In this document: positions 54,111 to 63,474 of the stretch, in pieces
Layout: every line of letters begins with the position of its first letter
Position numbering within the stretch: the first letter of the stretch is position 1
Origin: Tricholoma matsutake
Taxonomy: Eukaryota > Basidiomycota > Agaricomycetes > Agaricales > Tricholomataceae
Direction of reading: 5' to 3'
Assembly (NCBI GenBank): GCA_026075535.2
Contig: AP026549.1
Coordinates: 4,216,001-4,280,000, forward strand
DNA: 64,000 nucleotides
Program-made: the position numbers and the translations under genes
The notes under the pieces: model-generated
The model's input: the letters and a program-made list of their open reading frames with translations, nothing else
The model's database searches: none
Told to the model about the DNA's origin: nothing

Positions 54111-54346
54111 TAAGTGATCATACTACACTACATACCTTCCCGCAGGTGTGATGACAAAGCACATAGCTGCATCATCACACCTGCCAGCTCATCAACTCCC
54201 ACCACCACCACCAACGACGACAAGCATGCCACCTCCATCCCCCCACCTCAACCACCTCAACCCAGCAACTCCCACCACTCCCACTTCACCCCCATCTCTA
54301 GATGAGCCCCCAAGACCGGAAATGACTGGTTTCGACGCCGAACGAT

Positions 54347-54470
54347 GCCCAAACAATGCAATCGTCATTTGGGCCATAGTAAGTTTTTTTTTTCATTTGT
54401 TTTTTACTTTTGTAAACTAACTAATTCATTTGTTTTGTTTCTAGGTTCTAATCTACATGAGTAACAATGG
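54347..54470 (+). repeat. GCCCAAA/TTTGGGC hairpin with intron-like T-rich segment, copy 1
   Basis: GCCCAAA (54347-54353) pairs with TTTGGGC (54368-54374), followed by a T-rich stretch with GTAAG at its start and TTTCTAGGTTCTAAT at its end. The same arrangement recurs at 62604-62710 and 63255-63350. It could be a fossil exon/intron of a repeated gene or a structured non-coding repeat. Confidence 0.6.
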
Positions 54471-54680
54471 ACTGACGTGAGCCAAACCCACACCCAACGA
54501 CGCCCCTGGCAACCACCCTCCTCCCCATCAAAACGGGATGTGAGGGTATCGATCATGGTCAGGAGCATGGGGAGCAACACCAGGAGACCCCAGAAGGGGA
54601 ATACCCGCCTGGTAAGCACCACCCGACCCCTCCCCTCGAGCCACGTCACTGACAAACCAACAACGCACCCACCCCACACC

Positions 54681-55112
54681 TATGAGCTGCTGCTTGTAGG
54701 GTGGATCATGAGTGCATGGACCCCCCACGACACCAATGACATCCAGCACCCCCCATCACCGCTGTGAGCAACTGCTCGCGGGGTGTATATGGGGTGCGAG
54801 AACATGGGAACGGCGTGGAGGGACGACGATGGCACCAAATGACATGCCTATGAGCAGCTGCCCATAGGGTGGTTCGTGGGTGCAGACGACGAGGGGGATG
54901 AACGACAAGGGTGATGAAACAACAAGGGGAAAGGGAAACAATGAGCAGAAGGGGAGATGACGACGACACCCACCCCACGCATGCCTATGAGCATCTGCTT
55001 GTAGGGTGTTTAAGGGGAGGGGGAGGGAGGGAGGGGACAATGGACAAATGCCGCCACCAACATACGATGCACCACCCACCACCAGCCTCGTGAGCAACTG
55101 CTCATGGGGTGG
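54681..55112. repeat. Five-copy hairpin array, TGAGCAnCTGCTCA-GGGTG motif
   Basis: Copies begin at 54681, 54763, 54849, 54986 and 55089. Each has a palindromic core like GAGCAACTGCTC or GAGCAGCTGC followed by an RTRGGGTG end, and is usually preceded by a CACC or GCC run. Spacing is 80-140 bp. Minus-strand frames over this region (up to 201 codons) are by-products of the base bias. Confidence 0.7.
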
Positions 55113-55484
55113 ACGGTGGGTGGAACAACGAGGGAGGGGAGACGAGGGAGGGGAGGGAAGCCATGGGGGAGGCAAGGTGAGGGAGGCGAGACACGACGGA
55201 GATGAGAGGGAGGGGAAACGACAGGACAGGGCTGACGAGACAGCCAATGTGACGCACCACCACCCCCTCCCCCCCGCAAAACGGGGGGGTGGGTTTTTTT
55301 TTGTAGAATTTAAAATAGTATAATTAAATAGTATAATCAATTCTCCCCCTCGCGTTTGCATGGGGGGTTTTTTTTAAATCTATATTAGTTATCTACTCAC
55401 TTGTGAAGATGTGAGGGCTCAACAATTTTTTTTCGAGCTCTTGTGAGAGAGGTTAAAAATAAGTGAACTAATCCTAAGTGCTTT

Positions 55485-55660
55485 AAATGGACTTTATATT
55501 ACATATTTATTAATGCTCCTGTGGCTCAACTGGTTGAGCACTTGTTTGGTAGTGATGTCACTTATATCCCAAGGTCTAGAGTTCAATTCCTGCTCTGCCC
55601 ATTTATTTTGTAAGCACTTTCATCAAGTTAAGTCTTCCGAAATGGTGTGGTATTCTGACT
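55485..55660 (+). repeat. tRNA-derived SINE-like repeat, copy 2
   Basis: A box TGGCTCAACTGGTTGAGC (about 55522-55539) and B box GAGTTCAATTCC (55579-55590). Similar to 3465-3640, including flanks and tail. It sits inside the TIR element at 53711-55876. Confidence 0.6.
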
Positions 55661-55997
55661 ACTACCTGTTGGAATTGCATAGGACTTTACTCAGAATTTA
55701 CTAGGAATTTCTTGGAAATAAAAGTACATGGTCATCAAGATACATTCTGATCGGATTCCTATCGGACTCCTAGGACTATTGTCGGACTAGTAGGACTCCT
55801 ATTGGATTCTGATTGGACTCTTATCGGAAAACTCGGACTCCTAGGACTCCGATAGGAATACGGGGGGGAGTGCAAAGTTGTGCCTCATGTTAACAATGTC
55901 TTCTATTGACATACAACATTCCTAATTTAGGGACATTCATACTGGTAATCCTAACAATTATAGCAACATTATATATTTAACTTTTTTATTATTGTCA

Positions 55998-56330
55998 AAG
56001 TTGGCGGTCGCATGATTTTGATGTATTTTTGGACATATTGACAGCAAATCTTCTGCAAGCCCTTCCTCAACAACCAGACCATATTTTGGCATTATCTTGT
56101 AGTCAATTTGATACTACCAATTGAGCTCTAGAGTGCCCCTCATTCCATTTATTTTTTGGTTAACATCTGCAAAAGTTATGTTAAACCTAGCACATTATGT
56201 GTGTGCAAGGAATATCTTGAGAACCAACAGTTGGAAAAATAAGCTGAGAGCTGTACCATGTCAAGGATAATGTATCCGAGGGTGCCCCATAGTTATTAGT
56301 TGTTGTGGGCACCATTGTTTCACCACTATT
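55998..56330 (+). repeat. Left terminal inverted repeat
   Basis: Matches the complement of 60135-60475, including the GAATATCTTGAGAACCAACA block. Confidence 0.85.
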
Positions 56331-57340
56331 GCCAAAATGTATGGGAATTTCTGCATTCTCACTCTTCATACCACTCATTCTATTCACACACCCCCAAGGG
56401 GGTGTCACATGGTCAAATTGCCATATAGGGATGGTTAGTTAGTCCAGCTCTTGAGCTCTTGAAATTATTTTTTTGGTAACATAATTTTGTGCTGAAGAGC
56501 CATTGGCAATCTCACAAACACAGAGACATTGTAGCAGGGCAGATACTGTACTATTCTAACATATCAAAGCTGGCCCTTGATGAATAAACATGAGCAAATA
56601 TAATCTTGCACTGTCAGCTGAATTGCTGCTCGTTTTATTGCTTCTACAATGATTTTATGGCTTACTGTTGGGTGAATGTCTTGTAGATAAATGATCTCAG
56701 AAGATGATTATGAAGTAAACATATTATTTTACATGTTTCCTGGGGTATTATACTCCAAAGAAGTAGAACAATGTCAATATTTAAGTCATATACAAGCCAG
56801 AATCTTTTTTAAATGTGTAGCATCATATTCTGTTACCAAAGATGAAGTTTGAAATGTGTTGTGGAAGGGATTGTAGCACCTGCATGCCTGCCACTTGTGT
56901 CCACCCTGATTTCTGACTTTACACCACCCTTGGCATTTCTTTTTGGTGGAGAAAATGGTGTATGAATGTTCCTTTCTATTCAGATGTGAATCCAAACTAG
57001 TTTTCAACTTGTAATAGATGGATTTCAAGAAATTGTTCAGAATTATGCATGTGACACAGCCAAGAGGGAGTTAATTTTACAGACATGGGTCCTCTGAGAT
57101 ACTTTATCTACATTTCCTTCACCCAAAGCTAAGCCAGAAAGTCACTGTGAAAGCAGCTGCAATGCAAGATGCAAACATTTTTTTCTGTTGGTCATCAATG
57201 ATTTGTAAGCAAAATGTCCTTATTAGGACATTAGTTCCCACAGTGGGTTAGTTAGTTCCTCACTTCAGGGCTTAAAAAGAAAATTGACCCGGTATCCTTA
57301 ATTTTTTTTCTGACACCCCCTTGCACACTCCTTACTTATT
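56331..57340. other. No gene recognised within the mariner-like element
   Basis: AT-rich; the 80-codon minus frame at 56786-57028 contains CQGWCKVRNQGG but no family is recognised. Confidence 0.35.
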
Positions 57341-57352
57341 TTATTTTAATCA

Positions 57353-58774
57353 TCAGAAGATGAAGATGAGGATGAGGATGGAGTAGATGAAGAGGACCAG
57401 CTGATAGACACAAAGAATGAAGATGAAGGTAAGTAAGCTGTATGTTCCCATAATGGACACATTCTTGACCACATCACTAGATCTCCTTGATGTTCCTGTT
57501 GGTACTCCGCACAAAAAATGTGAGGATTTTAGCATTCCATTCAAGTTTCCATACAAGAACACAACCTTGGACCTTACCGGCATCACTTCCTCCACCCATT
57601 TCAGTCAGTTCCTTGTTGCTGCTGCAATGAAGATGAATGTCAGCACATTGAATCTTACTCAAATTGGCTATATCCCCTCATACAAGCTGAAGAATCCCAA
57701 GCCCATTCCAAAAATGCTAGAGGACAGGGAATTGTGGGAGATTCTTCTCAATGATGTCTCTGATTATATTGAGGCCTGCAAGTGCAGGAATTGGGGCAAG
57801 GGTGTGGTGAAGCCCTTCACAGTTCTCTTGGTTGACATGATGGTACCTGATGGGAATGGTCACTGGTGGAAAGAAGGTGAGTTTGGCTAGTTATACTGAT
57901 TTTCTGTACTTAGTGACAATTATTAGGGAAAGAAGTCTGATGTTACACCTGCTTTACCTACAGATCCAGTGAAGTTGAAGGAGGAAGAGATGTTGAAGCT
58001 TATTAAACAGAAATATTACTGTAACAAGCATAAGAAACCTTGCCTTGTTCAAGATGGTGGAGAACATTATCAGTATATGCTTTCTGATCTTGTGACTTGG
58101 GCAAAGTTGATGGTATGTATGATGTATCCCTTGAAGTCCTTGTATGATTATGTTTACATGTGTTGTTGCAGAGCCAACAGAAAACCAACAGAAAACCATT
58201 ATTGATACCCCTCTGGATGCATTGAACCTCACAGATGCATTTACACATCAGAGAGCTGCAAAAAAGGCTCATCACACAACCCAGCTCAGTACTACAGTCA
58301 ATGACTCTGAACTGCCAAAGTGGCTTCAACAGGTAATTCAACTTCAAATGGCTGCTATGATGGGAGGAATAGGAGGAACAGTATATTGTGCTCAGCCTGA
58401 ACTTGCCAATAATCCCCATACATCTTCAACTCCACTGAATTCTATCCCACTATCTATTGCCGGCTCACCTTCTCCAACCACTCCAAAGTGACCTGCTGAT
58501 GATGTGTCCTCCGAGTCTGGTCCCATCATCTTTCCTGACACTCGACTCACATCCAATTCATAGAAGGAAGAATTTGAATTATGCCCAATATGCTGAAGGA
58601 CTGATGGCACAGGGAATTCTTGACCTTGCTGATTTGATATTGCTCACAGCAGAGAAGGTCTTGGAGCTCTCCAGTTCTTCAATGAATTTCAGCATGGCAA
58701 ATTGTCTTATGATGTTTGCCCAGGAGGATCACAGTGAACTTTGGAGCTGGGTGAAGAAAGTAGGTTTCAATTGA
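57353..58774 (+). pseudogene. Agaricomycete repeat-family protein of unknown function, nearly intact
   Basis: Acidic N-terminal exon (DEDEDEDGVDEEDQ) ends at a GTAAGT donor (57429). Exon 2 encodes LLDVPVGTPHKKCEDF, FPYKNTTLDLTGITSSTHFS, ELWEILLNDVSDYIEACKC and NWGKGVVKPFTVLLVD; exon 3 KYYCNKHKKPCLVQDGGEHY and SDLVTWAKLM; exon 4 IIDTPLDALNLTDAF, LPKWLQQVIQLQMAAMMG. TGA at 58489-58491 (TPK-stop-PADDVSSESGP) looks like CGA to TGA. The rest (YAQYAEGLMAQGILDLADLI, LTAEKVLELSSSSMNFSMAN, EDHSELWSWVKK) is a helical SAM-like end. Introns are intact. HKKPC..GGEHY suggests a small Cys/His motif. Cargo of, or host to, the mariner-like element; function unknown. Confidence 0.65.
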
Positions 58775-58959
58775 ATTTATTTTCCATTTTCAAATCTATG
58801 AATCTACTGTACAAATTGGAACTTTTTTGATGCATAATATGTTTTTTACAATCCTCATATATTATATATACCCACAATGATGGAAAAAGCCATGTGCATC
58901 GTCAGAAGTCACAGAAAAAGCTGCTTCAAACAGATGGGCATAAACATAAGCATCATCAA

Positions 58960-60110
58960 AGTTCTGATCAACATCTCAACAACCATGAGCTCCATGAAAT
59001 CAAACATAGGCCTTGATAACAGAAAAGGCAAGCTTAATAGGGTTATAATCAGGTGAATATGAGGGCAGAAACAGAACATGCATGCCACTAGTAAAGTCCA
59101 TCAGAAAAAGGTTTGACTTGGAACAAAGAGCATTTGACATACTGCTCCTCAACCAGTTCAATGATATGTGGGTCATTGTGAATGTGAGCATTGTCCATGT
59201 CCATGACAGAGTTGGGTGCAGAAAATGGCTGCATATGATCTAGGAGGCCTTTGATAAAATCACAGAAAAGAACTGTTGTGAATGAGCCCTTGGCATGGAT
59301 AATGCCATCAAGGGAGAGTGCCAGAAGAAGGGAGTACCTATGAGGATGGAACACTACTTTGGAATAGTACTTGATAAGAATAGGTTGTGCTTACCATCTC
59401 CCTTGAACAAAAAAACATTGCTGGATGGCCATTGACCCAAAAGAGCCTATGCATGCTTTTGAATGGAAGTGTGGCAATCAAAAGAGTTCTCATCAACAAA
59501 AACAGTTTGTTCATGGGTGTATCTTGACCCATACATGTATTGGAAAGCAAAGTGCTTAGCTTCCATTGCATTTGAGTGCTTCATGCATGAGCTATAAATG
59601 ATTTGGTCCATATATGGTATGACAAGTTACAAATTTACAATGGATGAACTTACTTGGTAAAACCACTCCTTCTCAATGATCTCCATAGAGTTGCATCACT
59701 GACCTCAACTCCTCTTCGTTCATCTAGAAGCTCTCACAGTTCACTGAGATAGATGTCAGGACTAAAATGGGCTTGGCCTTGCAAGAACTGATGCTGGATG
59801 AATATAGCAGTGAATGTGAATGGAACAGTCAACCCACCCTAACATCAGTAGGCCTGAGAGCCCATTTAGCCCCACAAAGCTCTTTAGACATCTGAGTTTG
59901 AACAGCAGTTCCCTTTTTGTGGTAATCCAAGAGTGTTTGTTTACTTAATTGTCTGACACTTACAGCCTGTGTACTGGACAATGGAATCAATGTCCAAAGA
60001 TTGTGCCATGTTGACTATAGCTCCACAGAGATCATCAGAGAGTGCCCAGCCACAAATCATACTGATAAATGACCAAAGGTTAATTGTTGAAGTGTGATTG
60101 CCGCTTTGGG
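58960..60110 (-). pseudogene. Tc1/mariner (IS630-type DDE) transposase, inactive
   Basis: N-terminal part: MAQSLDIDSIVQYTGCKCQ and QTLLDYHKKGTAVQTQ, then LQGQAHFSPDIYLSEL, TGA at 59736-59734, ELLDERRGVEVSDATLWRSL (helix-turn-helix). Catalytic part: TVFVDENSFDCHTS (first Asp), RYSLLLALSLDGIIHAKG, SVMDMDNAHIHNDPHIIEL (second Asp), VLFLPSYSPDYNPIKLAFSV. The third acidic residue, normally Glu in NPIE, is Lys. With the stop and other frame changes the protein cannot be active. It lies next to the right TIR, reading away from it. Confidence 0.82.
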
Positions 60111-60134
60111 AAATCACATACTTGTTGGCATCGT

Positions 60135-60475
60135 CATCCAGCAGCTGGTCACAACAACTAATAACCTCTATTTTGTGTATGGGGCACCCTCAGATACACT
60201 ATTTTTGACATCCTACAGCTCTCAGCTTATTTTTCCAACTGTTGGTTCTCAAGATATTCCTTGCACACACATAATGCGCTAGGTTCAACCTAACTTTTGC
60301 AGATGTTAACCAAAAAATAAATGAAATGCGGGGCACTCTAGAGCTTGATTAGTAGTATCAAATTGACTACAAGATAATGCAAAATATGGTCTGGTTGTTG
60401 AGAAATGGCTTGCAGAAGATTTGCCATCAATATGTGCAAAAATACATCAAAATCACGCAACCACCAACTTCGATG
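60135..60475 (-). repeat. Right terminal inverted repeat
   Basis: Complement of 55998-56330, with a short extra segment near 60160. Confidence 0.85.
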
Positions 60476-60659
60476 CAAACAGCAATAAGAGTACTATTGG
60501 ACACTTGCAGCTGAAAACTGTCTATCAATATAACTATCTGTTGACTTTCTGCGTCGCCTGAGCTCTGACAAAGCTGAATTGCCATTCCAGCCACATTGAT
60601 TGTTTTTATGACTGCCGGTGACCTGCTCTTGGTAAGCTCTGTGTGCATGTGCTGGCCAG

Positions 60660-61425
60660 ATCCCACATCCATGATCGACTGATCTGAAACCTCTTGTCAA
60701 GGATCTCCCTTTATTCAACAAACTCCAAAAGGACAAAAAAATTGAGACCAAGAATCTGGCCAGATCACTCAGGGACCTCAACCACACTATGGACCCTGCC
60801 AAGTACCTGGACCCTGGATCTGAACAAGCCTTGCTAATCACCATCAAATCAGCCAACAAACAGAGACTCAAACTCCCTTCCTTTGCTGTGTTATTCCAGA
60901 CTGTATTACTGTCATCTCTGGCTAGATGACTGGCCAATGAGGAGCTTAAAGAAAGATCAGAAAAAGACAAAAGAAAAAGGGATGACACCTTGAGGACACA
61001 TGAGGATGCATGCATTGCCAAGAGGTGGTGCATGGATGGCTCAAGCCAAACAGTGAGGGTTATTGCGCAAACTCCTAACATCAAATTCCCACAGACACTC
61101 TTAAACACTGAACTATGTGTTGCCATCCCTCCCCTTTTTCCTTAACGAAAACCATTGCATAATCACTGACAAAGCTGTCACCCTTCCCACTGTAAAATCC
61201 TCTGCCTGGTGAAATGAAGGGAACTGTCATTCTCGATATGGACAAGCTATCCCTCAAGCTGGGCAAGAAGAAATAACTGACCTGTAGCCAGTGGACTGAG
61301 GCCACCTTCCAGCAAGAGCATGACTCTGAAGGTGACAATGGCACATTCTCAACCCACACTTCAGTTTTTTCTATACTCAGATCGACAAGGATGAGTACTA
61401 CAACACATGGAAGTTTGTCAAGTTT
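60660..61425 (+). pseudogene. Agaricomycete repeat-family protein, degraded
   Basis: Plus-strand frames: PLFNKLQKDKKIETKNLARS, SLRDLNHTMDPAKYLDPGSE, ALLITIKSANKQRLKLPSFA, a stop, then LANEELKERSEKDKRKRDD and CIAKRWCMDGSSQTVRVI. After a frame change: IPPLFPLTKTIA, ITDKAVTLP, further stops, then HFSFFYTQIDKDEYYNTWKF. The last block is recalled from a repeated mushroom protein family (FF..DKD-YY-WK). The larger minus-strand frame (60494-61126) has no recognisable content and is taken as antisense. Function unknown. Confidence 0.45.
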
Positions 61426-61480
61426 TGTTAGGAAACAGCCCCATTACCTAATACAATTTCATTTTTATTTTATTATGTTG

Positions 61481-61534
61481 AATTATGCTACATTACGCTG
61501 AATTACGCTACATTACGCTGAATTATGCTACACT
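61481..61534. repeat. Short tandem repeat, 20-bp unit, about 2.7 copies
   Basis: Units AATTAYGCTACATTACGCTG at 61481, 61501 and 61521 (last partial). Confidence 0.8.
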
Positions 61535-62140
61535 TTGCTAGCATGAGAATTTTATTTTGCACACATCAATATATATGTGTGCATCAGTAGCAACAATGTA
61601 CATTATATGTAACATAGTATATAAACCTTGAATACACACCTAAGGGACCCCAGTTGTGTTCTCTTAGATATTCCACCTATACTTGTGGTGCAAAACACCT
61701 TTCTCAACCAACTATTCTATTAATAACCCCTCACATCAAAACCATCAATTTCCCCATCATGCGCATGCATCCTGCCCCCTTCTTGTAGAGAGAACCCACA
61801 CAATCTTAGCTAGCAGATAGTGGGTGTTGCTCTAACAGAAGAACACAACTTCCCATATCAGTGCACCTTCTCTTACTTGTGCATACATCATTGTTTCATC
61901 AGGCCACATCCAATTACTCATCCTTTCAGCATGAGCCAGAAGTACTTGTACATGCATAATCTACCTTTTTTTTGTAAGCCAATGCCAGGCCTTACCTTAC
62001 ATTGTGACTGCTGGCAGCACTCATCATTAGGACAGCTGCAACCAGACAACCAATTGGATCTGGTTTAGTTACAATTTACATCACTCTATTCGGATGACTA
62101 TTTTAGTTACAAGCCAAATTCAGTGATAACTCCAAGATCA
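61535..62140. other. No gene recognised
   Basis: AT-rich sequence. TGTTAGG at 61426 could be an LTR start, but no matching end, partner or target duplication was found. Confidence 0.4.
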
Positions 62141-62183
62141 GGCACCTTAGCCAAAGAAGTGATTCATCACAGATCTACCCATT

Positions 62184-62405
62184 ATGTCCAAACCATCAAC
62201 TTCTAATCCAGGTTCTAATCCCATTCCTGCACCAGCACTAGAGGTGAAGATTGATGCACCTACAGTGCAAGTAAGGCGTGACACAGGTATGGGTAAACCT
62301 GTGATAATATGGTTACAGGTATGCACGGTTATGGGTACGGGTTGGAAGTTGCCATACCCGGGCAATACCATACCTGTTTCCATGGTGTTATGGGTATGAT
62401 GCAGG
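62184..62405. repeat. GGTATGGG-rich palindromic stretch
   Basis: Several copies of CAGGTATGGGTA and its complement (about 62284-62402), including CACAGGTATGGGTAAACCTG. The 71-codon frame over it has no other support. Possibly a small miniature element. Confidence 0.4.
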
Positions 62406-62531
62406 TATGCTGGTGCTGGGATTTTGGTCAGGTGAGTGATCATCTGACCTTGTTGATTCACTCACGACACTTCTAATCTAAAACTATAGGACGATTCATG
62501 ACCACCACCACATAGCACCCCCAACCACCGC

Positions 62532-62554
62532 CATGAGCAACTGCTCACGGGTGG
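62532..62554. repeat. GAGCAACTGCTC hairpin, further copy
   Basis: CATGAGCAACTGCTCACGGGTGG, sixth copy of the hairpin seen at 54681-55112. Confidence 0.65.
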
Positions 62555-62603
62555 AAACGGGGAGTGAGGACAACTAGTAAGCAACCACAATGGCCACATC
62601 GCA

Positions 62604-62712
62604 GCCCAAACAATGTCTATCATTCTTTGGGCCCTAGGTATTTTTTTCTATCTTTCGTTCTTGTTTTTTCCTAACTAACTAATGTTTTTATTTGACTTTT
62701 AGGTTCTAATGG
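62604..62712 (+). repeat. GCCCAAA/TTTGGGC hairpin with intron-like segment, copy 2
   Basis: GCCCAAA (62604-62610) pairs with TTTGGGC (62626-62632); then GTATTT, a T-rich stretch with CTAACTAACTAAT, and TTTTAGGTTCTAAT. Confidence 0.6.
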
Positions 62713-62757
62713 TGCTATAACAATGAGACGACACCATCAACAGCACTGCCCCACCAC

Positions 62758-62980
62758 TAGTGTTTGAAAGTCTGGTTCATCAAACTGGAAAAAAACCAAA
62801 ACCGGACCAAACCGAACTGCGGTTCGGTCTTTTTGTGGTTGTGGTTGCCCTCATTCTGAGGGTCCAGCGGTTGCAGTTGCATTGAATCAAATATTTATTT
62901 AAAACTGATTAAAACCAGTTCTAACCGGTTCTAACTGAGTCTCAGTCTACAGTCTATACTCTATATAAGTATATGTAATT
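62758..62980. repeat. Possible hAT-related fragment
   Basis: Begins TAGTGTTTGAAAGTCTGGTT and is rich in CCGGTT/GGTTCGG motifs, like the start of the 16421-17259 element. The other end was not found. Confidence 0.35.
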
Positions 62981-63182
62981 TAGTTATAATTAAATGATAT
63001 AATAACTAGAATAAAATCATAATGGGGCATACCCAAGAGAATGTGGCATGAAAAGTGAGGGTTTATGTACACTGGGCTGTGCATGGACCATCTGGTCATG
63101 TTTGCACACCCAAACGGAAAAGTGATGTCACTTGCAAACACTTGCTCCCATGACTCAACATCAACAACAATACAACCACGCC

Positions 63183-63465
63183 TGTGAGCCCACTGCTCAT
63201 AGGGTGAGTTGGGGTTGCTAACAACAACAATGACTCAAACAACTGAATGCAAATGAGCCCAAACAGCAACTAGTGTCATTTGGGCTCAGGTCTGTTTTCT
63301 TTCTATTTGTTTAACTACACTAACATTTTCATTTTCATTTTTTAGGTTCTTTCTTTTGATAACACAACAACGGGGGACAACTACAAGAACGACAACGGAA
63401 TGATGAACAAGGACCCAGCAGCCCAGCACCTGCCCCTGCCCTGTGAGCCATTGCTCACCAGGGGG
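63183..63465. repeat. Two more hairpins and copy 3 of the GCCCAAA unit
   Basis: TGTGAGCCCACTGCTCATAG at 63183 and TGTGAGCCATTGCTCACCAG at 63442. GAGCCCAAA (63255-63263) pairs with TTTGGGCTC (63279-63287) and is followed by GTCTGT, a T-rich stretch and TTTTTAGGTTCT. The order hairpin, unit, hairpin mirrors the earlier copies. Confidence 0.6.
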
Positions 63466-63474
63466 TTTTGCGGG

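Larger units (their letters stand above)
53711..55876. mobile_element. TIR element of about 2.2 kb with nested tRNA-like repeats and hairpins
   Basis: Left end CTTTACACTCCCCCC then GTATTCCTATAGGAATCC; the complement of the right end reads CTTTGCACTCCCCCCC then GTATTCCTATCGGAGTCC. The match covers about 37 bases, with further scattered TTCCTATCGGA motifs in 200-bp subterminal zones. No transposase is present. A shorter internal copy of the TTCCGATAGGAAT motif at about 53965-53980 hints at a nested shorter element. No clear target duplication was found; ATGAGG also occurs on both outer sides in inverted form. Confidence 0.65.
55998..60475. mobile_element. Tc1/mariner-like element with about 340-bp TIRs and a cargo gene
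   Basis: 55998-56330 and 60135-60475 are long inverted repeats, about 90% identical, starting AAGTTGGYGGTYGCRTGATT. Between them lie a minus-strand DDE transposase relic next to the right repeat and an unrelated plus-strand gene. The TA duplication expected for Tc1/mariner was not found at the visible ends, so the true ends may lie a little further out. Confidence 0.72.

Noticed and set aside
54756..55361. 201-codon minus-strand frame, Pro/Ser/Leu-rich
   Set aside because: It overlies the G-rich hairpin array. Its composition follows from base bias and the frame has no domain.
60494..61126. 210-codon minus-strand frame
   Set aside because: The plus strand carries recognisable repeat-family blocks (HTMDPAKYLDPGSE, DKDEYYNTWKF), so the minus frame is antisense.
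61426..61735. Solo LTR starting TGTTAGG
   Set aside because: No second copy in the window, no convincing end, and no 5-bp duplication found.
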